A stretch of 64,000 nucleotides of DNA, from the NCBI GenBank assembly GCA_032622095.1, contig CP136065.1, positions 208,420,151 to 208,484,150 of the forward strand, written 5' to 3'. The stretch comes from Siphonodentalium dalli. Its lineage: Eukaryota > Mollusca > Scaphopoda > Gadilida > Siphonodentaliidae. A program made the translations under genes and the position numbers. Positions 13,042 through 24,913 of this stretch are shown here, piece after piece. The notes under the pieces are model-generated. The model was not told where the DNA came from. It made no database searches and saw nothing but the letters and a program-made list of their open reading frames with translations. Within the stretch, counting starts at the first letter, position 1, and every line of letters starts with the position of its first letter.

Positions 13042-14220
13042 CACTAATCTATATACAAGAGTACTATCTTGCTGTCTGTTCGAATTTTTCTCCCTGAACC
13101 CAAGAGCGATTTCAACCAAATTTGGTGTGGTGACTCGGGGTACCTTGCATGGCGGAGGTTATAACGGAGTTACTTTTTCAAATTTTTTATTTAAATAAAT
13201 TTACTTAAAAATATTTTAAAAAATTGTTGATTTAGAGCTTAATATAAAAAAAACAAGAGCTACGCTGGCTTTTATGAACTACGTAAACAAATAATGGCAG
13301 TGACACTAAATTGTAGTATTGTAAACATTATGGGCGGTCGCTGAATTTACTACTTCAAATGCACATATAAAAAACAAGGTATGTTAATAGGGTTTATAGT
13401 AGCTTTATGAAGTTCATTTAGGAAAACACACATACCAAATTTGGTTGCGATAAAATGACCAAAACTAAAGTTATCATCCGGAAACCTCAAATATTGAAAA
13501 TTCTAATTCGAAAAGAGCCATTAGTCAGTAAACAATATTCGGACCAAACCCATAATCGAACTTGACGTGTATTTTGGTCTGGAAAACTCACATACCAAAT
13601 TTGGTTCCGATAAAATAAACCAAACTAAAGTTGTCATCAGGAAATTTTATAAGTCGAAAAGAGCCAGACGGACGGACGGACAGACAGACCAATCACATAA
13701 AAGGGGCTGCCTCTGTTTAATGTAAAAATTTGCGCGAAGCGTACCCAGGGGCCGCAGGCCTCTAACGCACAACGGGACCGCGGGCCCCTCCGAAGCTGAA
13801 TAAAGGCCCCCGAAGGGAGCCTGTTTCAGCAAATCTGTATATATAAGATTAGGTCTGTCTGTCCGTCTGTCTGTTCGGATGTTTTCTCCGAGACCCCTAG
13901 ACAGATTTCAACCAAATGTGGTGTGGTCATTTGGAGTACCCTGAGGTTATAACGGCGTTACTTTAAAATTGATTTAAACAGAATTAATTAAAAAAAAATA
14001 AAAGAATTTGAGCAAGGAGCTCAATCTAAAATAAAAACAAATTAATTGAAAAAAAACACATTTGTTTTAAAAATCAAACTGTTTAAATGATCAAAATGTG
14101 TGCGAAGCGCACAACACGTCTGTCTAAGGTAAAATGCGCGAAGTGCACACAGGGGCCGCAGGCCCCTAACGCAACAACGGCTCGCGAAGGGAGCCTGTTT
14201 CAGCTCGTGAGTCTACAAAG
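13042..14220 (+). repeat. two copies of a SINE-like interspersed repeat
   Basis: The segments near 13060 and 13840 both open with a (GTCTGTCC)n-like stretch, then TTTTCTCC, GATTTCAACCAAATKTGGTGTGG and GAGGTTATAACGG. Both carry later a GCGCGAAGCG...GGGGCCGCAGGCC block and end near CGAAGGGAGCCTGTTTCAG (13803-13827 and 14166-14203). GACGGACGGACAGACAGAC runs are typical of invertebrate SINE/RTE-type non-autonomous repeats. No coding sequence. Class is an inference. Confidence 0.5.
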
Positions 14221-15056
14221 GTGTTATCATTCAATTCCTGTCATCTTATAACTTGACCAAGACTCATTCGGCTATACATCATCACTAAAATGTCCCAATT
14301 GATTATCTCATTATATAAGAAAACATTGATATAAAATCGATATTAATTGATAAAATCGTTTCCGAACAGATGTCTTCGACACATACTTAATATTGTATAT
14401 TCAAGACAAAACATGAAAATAAACTTCCTATAGAGTGGTAATAATATGTCAATAAAATGATTTTGGAGGGCAATACAATCTATTATGGTCCGAGTCTCAG
14501 ACCTTTATAATTTTTACAGCTGTAATGCTGTTAGCCTGTTATTAACGCCCCCGGTGTATACTGTTCTACAATTTTTTGAAATATGTGGTCACATGGACAG
14601 TTTATAAATAGATAATGGGTTTTTCCGGTTATTTTGGGACGCGTTAAAGTTGTACTGCGACCCCGAGTCCGGTAAAAGTTGTAGTTGGAATGTCCAAGTT
14701 CGTGAAAGTTCTATTGACTATGCCGATGATTTGAGAAGCTTTACTGTTTTAGGATATTGTAGGAAGGCTAATCTGGCCGTGTCAAATTGAGCTATAGCTA
14801 TGGGATATCTCGCAGGACAACACATTTCGGCTTTTCGTGGGGTGTGTATTCGCTAGATGTCTTATAGTTGCAGTATGTAACTATTATGACCGCGTTAATT
14901 GCGTTCGATGTTTATGTATGAACAATGGCTGAGCCATGCACACTTGAATATTTTATGGCGGGAACACAACTTTTGATCCGCATTTAGAAGCTTTTTGGTT
15001 TGGTGAATGAAAAACCTGCAGTAATAAGCCGTAGTTTTTTGTAATAATTTGAATTA
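14221..15056. other. no recognisable gene
   Basis: AT-rich sequence with no long frame and no similarity to other parts of the window that I could see. Confidence 0.5.
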
Positions 15057-16030
15057 GGTATTGTCGGAAAGAGGAAGTGAAATTTCACAATATGAATATC
15101 CTGTAGTACAATGTGGTAGGCCTAGGATGGAAGTATGATGACATGATACTTGATATATACCGGTACTGAGGTGTTCAAATGCCAAATATACATACCTGTA
15201 ATTACTAAACTGGTGTCACCAATTGAAGATAGATGGTCCCCATATCATCAGATTCCAACAACAACAACATTTCTTCAAAAGACACTGCAGTTATCAGAAT
15301 CGATTAATTACCAAAACATAAATCTAACCACTGTCAACTCTAGTATTAAATTTCCAAAATATGTTATATGTCAACATTTTGTTCAACGGAATTTGGTATC
15401 GAGAGTATGTCGGTCGGCTCGTCGAATATTTGCTAGGCCACCAAATATTCCAGGTTGTGAAAAATAACAGATTTCAAAAATCGATATCTGATATTGATGG
15501 GTTGTTCCTCGACTAATCAATTTGGTTAATTGCGGAATTAAGTGTTGTTGGAAAGAGGAAGTGAAATTTCACAATATGAATATCCTGTAGTACAATGTGG
15601 TAGGCCTAGGATGGAAGTCTGATGACATGATACTTGTTATATACCGGTACTGAGGTATTCAATTGCCAAATATACATACCTGTAATTAAACTAGTGTCAC
15701 AAATTAAAGGTACACAATCCGAATCGATAGTCCCCATATCATCAGATTCAACAACAGCAACAACAACAACAACATTTCTTCAAAAGACACTTGATTTATC
15801 AGAATCGATTAATTACCAAAACATAATGCTAACCACTGTCTAGTATAAAAATTTCCAAAATGTGTTATATGTCAACATTTTGTTCAACGGAATTTGATAT
15901 CGAGAGTATGTCGGTCGGCATCGTTGAGTATTTGTTAGGCCACCTAATATTCCAGGTGGTGAAAAATAACAGATTTAAAAAATCGGTATCTGATATTGAT
16001 GGGTGGATTCATCGACTATTCAAATATGTT
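15057..16030. repeat. ~485-bp tandem duplication containing family A sequence
   Basis: GGAAAGAGGAAGTGAAATTT followed by CACAATATGAATATCCTGTAG starts at about 15068 and again at about 15552. The two units stay collinear for about 480 bp. The second unit runs into a family A element in minus orientation (TTAAAGGTACACAATCCGAA near 15696 to TTCGGATTATGTATCTTTA near 16072-16090). The first unit has lost part of it. The open frames at 15150-15467 and 15860-16297 are repeat sequence. Confidence 0.7.
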
Positions 16031-16309
16031 TTACCCCGTAGCCAAAGAAATAGTAATTTAGGAGCGTTTATTCGGATTATGTATCTTTATATCGTAATCA
16101 TTATCAATTGTGGGAAGTTTTCTGCAATTGAAAAATTTGCCTTTCTCTTTCTATCTATCTATCTCTGTATACACTCACACGCCCGACCCATGAGCATTAT
16201 GGAGAGGAATCGAGTAGATGCAGATTTCAAATTTGTCCAGGAATTTTATCGAACCCATGAATTCTTTGCCACTGTATGCCACTGTAGGGATCATTAAGGT
16301 GCGCACATC

Positions 16310-16737
16310 ATTACACACGGGACAGGCATAACGTCGGCTCCCTATCGGATGGTGTGCCTAGCCTTGTTATCCCCAGACATGATATATTTATGGAGAACGG
16401 CTAGCTCAGTTGATTTGTGGGCCGACCTGTGAGCTACGTACACTTTCGATACGGTTCGAATCGGACATGGTATCGGTCGGACTTTGTTTAGATATCTGCA
16501 ATCCCTGGCAGTACCATAGTCATAGCATCTCTAATAAACCGTTGATGCCACGATCAGTGCTCTGAGAACGACTTCCAGAAGTAATCTCAGACGTTGACAG
16601 ACAAATTTGAAAAAATGCGTACTGTGCGAATTTCGCACCCCCCCCCCGCTCGTCTCGTAATGTCATGCATGTAGCTAGGGATGACACTACGCTATATAGG
16701 TTTGGGAGCCGACGCTAATAGCTGTCCCGTGTGCAAC
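16310..16737. mobile_element. ~430-bp inverted-repeat element with tRNA-like insert
   Basis: CACACGGGACAGGCATAACG followed by TCGGCTCCC at the left is mirrored at the right by GGGAGCCGACGCTAATAGC followed by TGTCCCGTGTG. The imperfect TIRs are about 33 bp. Inside lies a tRNA-like segment (16394-16475). A C run sits at 16637-16648. Confidence 0.6.
16394..16475 (+). repeat. tRNA-like (SINE head) segment
   Basis: CTAGCTCAGTTG resembles an internal pol III A box, and GGTTCGAATC 42 bp later is a near-consensus B box. The T-stem bases flanking the loop do not pair well and no clean acceptor stem forms. I read it as a tRNA-derived SINE head or pseudogene rather than a functional tRNA. A related reversed segment lies at 17030-17130. 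Confidence 0.5.
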
Positions 16738-17029
16738 AATGCGTACGTTAAAGATCCGTGCCATGGCTAAGAAGTTACGGGTTCGGCAAACAATGCTGGA
16801 CAAATTGGCTAAAGTGTTTATGCCGATAAGGGTGCTAGCGGTGCCACATTACATACAGACAGATGATACTATGACGAGAGGAGCGGAGGTACGTCATTTC
16901 CTCAGTACATTTTATATGTGACTGAGATTCTTTTGCTCCCGAAATCATTTTGATTGTAACACAGTCACAGATGGTCGTTCGCAATTTTCACAGTACTTGG
17001 AATGCAGATGTTGTAACAACGTCCTACCG

Positions 17030-17130
17030 ATTATATAACATGTCAGATTTAAACCCCCGACCGCTTCGAATGTCCAGCTGAGATGTCGGCCCACCATGGC
17101 ACTAGCCAACTGAGCTATCTACTCCTCTAG
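17030..17130 (-). repeat. tRNA-like segment, reversed
   Basis: On the minus strand, ATAGCTCAGTTGGC (A-box-like) is followed by GGGCCGACATCTCAGCTG and GGGTTTAAATC (weak B box). It shares the GGGCCGAC and TTCGA-GCGG blocks with 16394-16475, so the pair belongs to one family. Confidence 0.45.
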
Positions 17131-17339
17131 TTATCCACTACTCTAGGCTCTACAGCAGTCGATACCAAATTATGCTTGCACAAATTGGCGCAAGTCACTG
17201 AAACCCAAAATGTAGCGGTTTGTTTACAATTTGTATACTACATGTAGTACTACAGTATTATGTAGTAGTGCGTGTAGTAGTCGTACTGGTAGCAGTATTA
17301 GTAGTACGTTTACGGCATAGGCTAGCTGGAAAGACAAAT

Positions 17340-17515
17340 CAGGCTATACCGGTATTAGTCCACCAAATTAGACTAATCGGATAAAGGGTATGTTAATATT
17401 TGGACATTTACGAGCCACTTATCCTTATTATTTGAGGGAACAGTCGTAATGTCCAAACATAAAATAAGTTCTTTCCCGATTAGTCTACATTGGTAGACTA
17501 TACCGGTATTGCGAT
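17340..17515. repeat. long imperfect hairpin
   Basis: CTATACCGGTATTAGTC, TTAGACTAATCGG and TTTGGACATTTACGA on the left are mirrored by TCGTAATGTCCAAA, CCGATTAGTCTA and GACTATACCGGTATT on the right. The ~175-bp structure looks like a small MITE. Confidence 0.6.
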
Positions 17516-17597
17516 TTAAATATTGCTTTATAGCATCAGTTTACCTGGTAGAATCCCGCAATATATGTAGCTGGCAGTGGTAGCCTAGGCTATATTA

Positions 17598-17917
17598 CTG
17601 ACCAGTCAGTCAGTGTTATAGGCCAACATATTCTTCGTATGGCATGATGAGTCGTTTGTTCGAATTGTTGTTGTTTTAATCTCCACTCTAACCGAATCGG
17701 CCTAAGTTTGGTTGAATAAGATATCTGGTACTTCTTTGATATTGTAATTGTTAACTTCGTCAGTCAGTGTTGTATGCCAGCATATTCTTCGCATGGCATG
17801 ATGAGTCATTTGGTCGAATTGTTGTTGTTGTCATCTCCATTCTAACCGAGTCAGTCTAAGTTTACTTGAATAAGGTATCTGGTACTTGTTTGATATTGTA
17901 ATTGTTATCTTTGTCTA
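17598..17917. repeat. 160-bp direct tandem duplication
   Basis: TCAGTCAGTGTTRTAKGCC begins at about 17602 and again at 17760. Both units contain CATATTCTTCGYATGGCATG, TCGAATTGTTGTTGTT and GATATTGTAATTGTTA. Identity is roughly 85-90 percent by eye. Confidence 0.75.
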
Positions 17918-18689
17918 ATGACTGATGTATCCATTGTAGGCCTATGTCAGTTGTTTTTAGATCTGACATCTGTAGTTCGCTCCAGATCTTGTATACAATG
18001 TTATAGATGTAGTAACTAGTAGGATATCATTGTTGAGAAATGAGTATGCACCCTCTCCAATTTAATTTAAGGAAATGTACTGTTACGAACTGAAATTGGG
18101 GTGAGAATTAAATAAATGCGAACACGAATTATTTTCAGAGTGACGCTAATGATCAAGATGACAAATTTTGGTCGCGGGGAAGATGGTAATTTCCGGACGT
18201 GTTTGTTCGATACCGGGGGTGCCGGAAGGATGAGCGGCCACCGAAACTGAGTGATAATTGCATAGTATATTTATAATAATAACTCAACTTGGATAGTTCC
18301 AACTTTCATTGATTATAAAATGGCATTGCCAGTTCACGATGAGTGAAAATGCCAACAGTTACTAAATCGTCGAATTTACCTTCAATCAACATGGTGTATG
18401 ATGTGCGGAGTATCTAATAACGTTCTTCGTAGGTTTGCATAAATATCCTCACATTTACTAAAAATATTATTGTGATGACGGCTCAAATTCAGTGGTATTG
18501 AAGTCTAAACTCTGCTCGACAACAACAAACCAATATGGCTTTCACCAGACGGCGTATAGATTAATTTGTGCATCAAGGCGCATGTCTTAATAATTCGCGT
18601 GCGCATTAAACAGTTTGTGCATAGTTGCATAGACACAAATGTGTACATATAGAACAACATATCCAATATGTGTATATGTTACAGTCAAT

Positions 18690-18842
18690 ATGTCAAATCA
18701 GTCATTTGGCCAAATGCCTAAAAATTTCAGTCATTTGGTGAAATGCCTGTGACCGCCAGTCATTTGGCCAAATGCCTAAAATGTTCAGTCATTTTGCCAG
18801 ATGACTGAAATTGACCACTAGTCATTTGGCCAAATGACTGAA
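18690..18842. repeat. cluster of AGTCATTTGGCCAAATGACT-like palindromes
   Basis: AGTCATTTGGCCAAATG occurs repeatedly with TGACTG or TGCCTA endings, about 35-45 bp apart. One complete self-complementary copy is near 18822-18841. Its function is unknown; the block lies just downstream of the decayed integrase-like gene and could be part of that element's 3' end. Confidence 0.7.
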
Positions 18843-18977
18843 GAGTATTTATGGGTTTTTTATTAAATAACTGAACGATATTTCATATTTATTTATGTTT
18901 ATTATAACAAAAATGAATAATCAAAACATGCAACACAAAATTTATAATACAGCATGCTTATGTGACACATAATATCA

Positions 18978-19680
18978 TCATTTATTAGAACAATTGACAC
19001 TGTTGTGACATCTACTATTGCATAAAACATTATTCTTGAAACAAGCACATCGCTTACTCTTACATCTCTTATGGCCATTACAATTGCACTTCACGAAATC
19101 CTGACCACCGTGTTGAGACTATTTTTGTTGGCTCGTCGAAGGGACAGTCACTGCTATAACCGTTGATGTCCGATTCACTCAGAAGCCGCTGGGGACATAT
19201 ATCAAACTGGTGTCGACTGTATTTTCCCTTCAGAATACCTGAAGGGCAACCGATGGTATATTGTCCATTGTCTACAGCTGTGATAACACCTAAAATCTTT
19301 TTTGGATCACCACGTCCCCTGTCAACAGATGGAATGGGAACTGCCACGTTGTCACCAACGGAACCATCCTTCAGAATCACCCGGCTTCGCTTTACCACAC
19401 GTTTGGCTTGTTCCTGCTGTGCTGCAATGGCAAGTTTTCTTTTCTTGGCTATGTTGCTCGTTGGTTCTAGTTGATTCGTAGTTTCTGGTGTCGTAGCTTC
19501 TGGTTGAGGAGTCGTCGTTTCTGGCTGAGGAGTCGTTGATTCTAGTCGAGGAGTCGTCGTTTCTGGTTGAGAGTCGTTGAATCTAGTCGAGGAGTCATTC
19601 TGGTTGAAGAGTAGTCGTTTCTGGCTGAGGAGTCGTTGAATCTAGTCGAGGAGTCGTCGTTTCTGGTTGAGGAAATATGA
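18978..19680 (-). pseudogene. decayed integrase-element protein, C-terminal region with Cys-rich tail
   Basis: The minus-strand frame 19398-19078 reads a basic stretch (KKRKLA upstream at about 19450), then VKRSRVILKDGSVGDNV, PIPSVDRGRGDPKKILGV and YSRHQFDICPQRLL. From memory this matches the C-terminal region of KRAB-A-domain-2-like/GIN-type retroelement integrase proteins of invertebrates; I did not search. After a frameshift near 19115 the adjacent frame continues HGGQDFVKCNCNGHKRCKS, KRCACFKNN and CNSRCHNSVNCSNK, then stops at 18978-18980. This Cys-rich tail resembles a CXC (tesmin/TSO1-like) motif. Upstream the frame is a TTTPQPE-type repeat (21-bp units, 19495-19675) with another 1-nt shift near 19576. 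The integrase catalytic core is absent. A dead remnant. Confidence 0.65.
19495..19675 (-). repeat. 21/42-bp minisatellite encoding Thr-Pro-rich repeats
   Basis: GAGGAGTCGTCGTTTCTGG alternates with GAGGAGTCGTTGATTCTAGTC for about four rounds. On the minus strand it reads TTTPQPE / STTPRLE. A 1-nt deletion in the central unit (near 19576) and a 6-nt loss break periodicity and frame. Confidence 0.7.
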
Positions 19681-19689
19681 CAACTCTAG

Positions 19690-20736
19690 TTGATTGGAGC
19701 TGCTTAACTGATATGTCATGGGTGTGTCTACAAAATGTCAACATTGACTCGAAAGTCAAGATTGAGTTCACTGTCCTGAGATGTTATCAGCTTTAAATAT
19801 GTACAGCCAAATGGCAAAACACATGATCAGTTCATGCAATAGCTTACAGGGGGAAATGTTATTTCACTGGATATGCAGGTGATATTCTGGGATATGTATA
19901 TATTTTTTTTATGTAAAATTTGATGCATATACCTTATGCTAGTGATTTATTTATGCATTTATCAGCTTCTAATGGGTTACTGTATTTGTCCACTACATCG
20001 ATGCATCAGAATTTGACCACCATGCAGTTAGACCTAGCGTTCTCTCACCACACTGACCTGGAAACTTCAACTCAATATCAGCCAGTATTTCAACTTGTTC
20101 ATACTTGCACGCATTAACCATTGTTCAATTAAAACTATCATGATTTCCCAGTCATATGAGTTATATCAGTAGGGTTATAGACCAAAATTAGTTCAATGTG
20201 GGGGGGGGGGCAATTGGAGAAACAATTTTTTTTAGTTATTTCTTTTTGGGGGAGAACATGCGAGGATGTGGGTTCCCGAAAATGCCAGATGCCATAAAAA
20301 CGGCATACCTTCCTGCAAATGTTTTACTACCCCTCACACAATGTTGAAGGCGCACACAATACAAAATTTGAACAAGGTGTTTTGGGTCCCAAACGAACAA
20401 TAGCCGTGTACGTCACGGAGATGAAACGAGCGTTCCGTGTTCTGATATGGTAGAAATAAAGAGCGTTTGTTTCACTTATGTGCTATAATTTATATAAGCT
20501 GGAAAATGGCTGTTACCATGTCAGGTATTTTTCAGAGCGCATGAAGCCGGTATTTAAATATTACGTGTATTTATCAACCTATATTATAAGTCCTTATACG
20601 TTCGAATGAGCCACGTGCGTTTAATGTCCATTGTCTCGTATTAATAACTGTTCAGATTATATATGCAATGCAGATGTGAAATTGAAGCGTTTTCGCTAGA
20701 TAGATCCAGATAAATATGTATTGGAAATGTTGCAGG
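19690..20736. other. no recognisable gene; upstream flank of the lectin exon
   Basis: Includes a run of at least 10 G near 20203-20213 and no convincing exon. A signal-peptide exon for the lectin gene would be expected in this direction but I could not identify one. Confidence 0.4.
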
Positions 20737-20994
20737 TCTTTATGGATTTATGGTCTTGGAATTTAAATTTGAAACCAAACGCTCTCATAAATTGTACCAC
20801 AGGTTCACAACTGGACATCGGTTACACAGTTATCGGAGAAGATGGTTCACAATTCTACATGATCATGTTCACATACAAGAGAAATCATTCTGAGGCCACA
20901 AAAGACTGCGGCGATGTGAATGGACATCTTATCAAGATCGAGAACGAGGCCATGTGGAACACAAGCAAACAAATCATGATTGACAACAATATGG
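20737..20994 (+). CDS. C-type lectin domain gene, N-terminal domain exon
   Basis: The frame encodes GYTVIGEDGSQFYMIM, then HSEATKDCGDVNGHLIKIEN, the usual first half of a C-type lectin-like domain (Tyr/Trp start, EA..C, GGHL.I). It ends ATGG|GTGAGT, a strong splice donor at 20995 in phase 1. The left edge is uncertain: acceptors GTTGCAG|G (20736/20737) and CCACAG|G (20802/20803) are both possible; the second would also be phase 1, as is common after a signal-peptide exon. No start codon or signal peptide is seen, so at least one upstream exon is missing. The second half of the fold is supplied by the exon at 46769-47016, whose acceptor needs exactly two bases. Such proteins are usually secreted or membrane-bound glycan binders; ligand unknown. 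Confidence 0.7.
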
Positions 20995-21490
20995 GTGAGT
21001 ATATCTGCTATACACGAATCATTTACTATAACGAGTTTGTTTGTATAATTACCAGGATCGCGAACATACATCATTAGTCTAGGTGGTGCTGGGGGAGAAT
21101 AGGTGTCGCACATCGGGGAAATTTGTGCGACCATCATTTTCTTATGGGAAAATTACTCTAGTTTTCGAATTCGTAGGCGCCGAGCCGAAACAGGTGACAA
21201 CATATCGATTTTGGTATGTTTCATATGGTACCCTACCGAACAATTGACATATGTTTAGTGGTTGGCTGTCAATAGACAACTGGCTAATCGGGCATCAACA
21301 TTGGAATCAATGAAAGCATATGTGCACATTTATTGGGAAAATGCTGACACTTAATCAGACTCAAAACATTGTTTTTTTGCTTTCGTTCTGATTTTACGAT
21401 GTCATCGTGAAGAATGTAACCGTTGTAACGTTACGCGAAAACAATTCATGGAGATTCAGACAAAGTGTCCGGCATCAACTCCATTCAAAT

Positions 21491-22241
21491 CACAGGGGCC
21501 TGTAACGCGCTCAGCTGTCCGCCCCCTTTTGCGCTGCCCATATACGCCGCTTCTATATACGCGCCTGCATCACGTTAATGGTAGTATAATAGAGACAAGG
21601 GGAACTGTAGTTATTCGCCGTTTTACCATCGCTCGGGAATCGGACAAATTTAGCCCATTTACCTGAGTAATGCTATCGATATAGACACGGATGTGTCGGC
21701 GAAGGATTCATCTTTCAATCAATACCACAAGCTCCCCCCAGAACCATTTATATCCATAGCATTTGATAATTTTTTTACCACCGAATATTGTCTCCGGAGA
21801 GCGTAAATTTTCGGATTGATCCGACCCCGAGAACAATGGACGATATGTTCCTCTAAATTCACCCCCATGCAGCTTACTATAATTAAAAATCGGTCAAACG
21901 ATCAAATAAGCATCTAGCGCTCAGTGATTTCGTGTCGGCTAATACTTTATTCACAAATCAACACATCGTCAGTAATATTTTGTTATAGAGGCGAAATCTG
22001 TCGATAATTCTGATTTTTTTTCATTTTTTGTTTGCCATTCACGCAGCTCCTCATTTTAATATTCATTACGACTTGACCTTTCCATGACTGCCATAGTAGA
22101 AACAGCCAATCAGCGCTCAGTATTATAATCGAAGTTCCCCTTGTCTCTATTATACTACAATTAACAGGCGCGTATATAGAAGCGGCGTACATGGTCAGCA
22201 CAAAAGGGGGCGGGCAGCGGAGCGCGTTACAGGCCCCTGTG
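21491..22241. mobile_element. 751-bp hAT-like non-autonomous element
   Basis: CACAGGGGCCTGTAACGCGC at 21491 is mirrored at 22222-22241. The TIRs extend about 120 bp (shared CGCCGCTTCTATATACGCGC and ATAATAGAGACAAGGGGAAC) at about 90 percent identity. The perfect 8-bp direct repeat ATTCAAAT flanks both ends (21483-21490, 22242-22249). An 8-bp duplication with CA-starting ends fits the hAT superfamily. The interior has no transposase frame. The small open frame at 21448-21666 runs across the left end and is not a gene. Confidence 0.85.
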
Positions 22242-22249
22242 ATTCAAAT

Positions 22250-24913
22250 ATAGCATATGTGCCATGTTCTTCCATGTTTTATATTTTTAGAAATGAAATG
22301 GTAGGATACTCGCTGCATAACAGTGTTCAAACCAATATTATATTTTTCCAGCTGGCGAAATAATGGACAAAATCTTAGCCCTCCCCAAATTTTATAATTA
22401 TCCAGATAGAGGTATCCATGCAGATTGTATCCAAGAATAAATGAACAGTGCACATTTTATGGTGTAATAATGTGTAGAACCATCCGGAGAGCCAGAAAAT
22501 ATAAGATTTAGTTAAAATCCTAGATTAGAATGGTATAAAATCAAAGTTGGCCGCCATTTTTGATATTGCATTGGGCACGTGCACAACTAGTATTCAAACC
22601 GAACAAATGCATATACTTTATGTGTTACGGTATTTTGCCTAAAGTCTGTGTTGTAATATAGCAACTGTACGCAAACATGATGACAGAGATCAAAATGGCG
22701 GCAAAACTTTAAAAATTGTTCCGATAAAACGATCAGCTTCTGAGTTGTAAGAAAATAAATGAACAATGCACAATGTGTAATAATGTTGAACCTCCAGAGA
22801 TACAGAAAATCCAAGATGGCGTCCAATTTTGATATTGATACTTTTTACACAAAGTTTAACAAAAGGTATTCATAGCGGACTGGAACATCGTCAGCGCTTT
22901 ATATGTTACGACATTTTATTTCATAGAGTCTTTATTTCAATATCTATAAGGTAACAGCTCATGTAAAAGCTATTATTGAGACCAAAATCGGGGCCAAAAT
23001 AAAAACAATGTTCCGATAAAATGTCCAACTTCTGAGTTGCAAGACAATCTGTATGTTATGTGGTTTGTAGCTTATTCGCACGTGCGTATATGTTTTGGCA
23101 GCTAACGCGATATGAATCCGATAAAATATATTGGTATTAAGATATTAAGTGTTATTAATTTCTCTGAAAACGAAGCCATACAATGTCACATTGCTACAAT
23201 AGAACCGAGTTATAATATTTGGCGGTACTCGAGTAATTTTTCTGCTGCACCATGCAACTGCTGACATCTATATAAATATAGAAAGCCGCAATGCCGATTA
23301 AAATGTATCTATGTATTAGTATTTATCTGTATTCAATCATCAATAACAAATGATCCCCCGTTCTAATAGCACATTAGGCCCGCACACATTTATTATAAGT
23401 CTATAGCGATGACGAACCTATTTCTAAACCTGATAAGTGTGGTGAGTGTGATTGATATGTAAAGGATGTGCAACTTAGTTGACATTTCTCTTTATTTTAT
23501 CAACTGCTTACTAGGGTCGTTGGTTTATATGCTCAGTTGAGTGATTCTCCAGTCAAAAAACAGAAGATAATCGCCAACAACCCACTACTAAAATTGCTTC
23601 TCTATGTTATGTTTAATTTATTGTGCCACGTCACATGGATTTTGGAAACCTGCAGATTGGTCTGACATGTTATGTATGACACGATTCTGCGTCCCACGCA
23701 AAAGCAAAAAAACTATTAAATGAACTAACATACAGTATACCCAAATGATATATTGAACCATCAACGAAGTACTATGTTTGAAAAGAAAAATGTAGCTCGT
23801 TGTGTAAAGAGGCATTTCGAATAAACAGTCGTAGTTAACTTGAGATTAGAAAGTCACACATTAAGAAGATATGTTCTAAATGTCCTACACTTAGTTGTCC
23901 AGGAATGATAATTATCCATGCCCTACTACAGTTGTCACTCTCAGTGGTGTTGCTCCAATTGAACCAACATGATGAAAATTCATTGGCCATATACCGCTAC
24001 ATTTTACTACCCATATCGGCAGTTGACTGGATGTCTGTCCCAGTTATAACCGATCCCAGACCACTGAGACTGCATCGAGCTTATTGAATTACAGAGGAGC
24101 ATATCCGCTACACCGTGTAGACAATCGTTTATCGAGAAAATATACCGCTTGCACAAATTTCCCCAAATGTGACGCCGCCCACCAGCACCGCCTAAACCTA
24201 AACCAGTGGCAAAACACGACACCACAAAAGTTAAATGACTGTGTTATTTTTCGACACGATACATTGCACGATATGAACGAAACATGACTATGGATCTGAT
24301 TGAAGTATATATGTAAGCATGCGAATATTCCAAATATCAGAATGTGCAACTGTCCATTTTCGCTTAATGCTGGAGAACTTGAAGCCGTAATTGGTCGGGA
24401 TTATTTCACTAGGTACTGCCTGAATACCCCATAATCAAACCAGGTTCCGCAGGTGCATGTGAGAAGGATGTCCTATATTCGACAAAGAAATAAATAGACA
24501 ATTGAATGTCGAAACTGGATGGCTGCGCAGGCACCGGCGAAGTTCCCCACCACACATACCTACAACATATTCTGTATTTATGGGTGGAAGGAACTTCCCG
24601 TGCATGTGCTTGTGGATTTATGTTGAACAAATCAATCGCCTTATTAGCTAATAATATTGATTTTTAGGCGACATGTGGCATGGTATTTAATAAAGGGCAC
24701 GTTATTTGCCAATATTTGAAACTTGGAGGTAGCTACTCCCGTTGTTGCATTCATAACAATATGTATAGCATTTCTTAGCTATACACATGCTAGTAAGTCT
24801 ATGCGAGATAACTCATTAGTTGAACTGTTGTACATGTAAAATTACACACAGATACTGCTATTGTGATCGCCTTTGAAAATCAGGAATCATCATATTTTAT
24901 ATAACCTTCAACT
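22250..24913. other. no recognisable gene
   Basis: Unannotated intronic-looking DNA between the two lectin exons. It contains scattered AAGATGGCG/GGCCGCCATTTT motifs near 22550, 22693 and 22815. The open frames up to 86 codons between 23600 and 24630 show no domain or splice support. Confidence 0.45.

Noticed and set aside
13647-13832. 61-codon minus-strand frame with GPAVPLCVRGLRPLG
   Set aside because: Lies in the GGGGCCGCAGGCC block of a SINE-like repeat; the second copy of the repeat does not preserve the frame.
15860-16297. 145-codon open frame
   Set aside because: Most of it is the reversed family A element; the matching region at 11226-11690 has no conserved frame.
16394-16475. Functional tRNA gene
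   Set aside because: A- and B-box-like words are present but acceptor and T stems do not pair properly.
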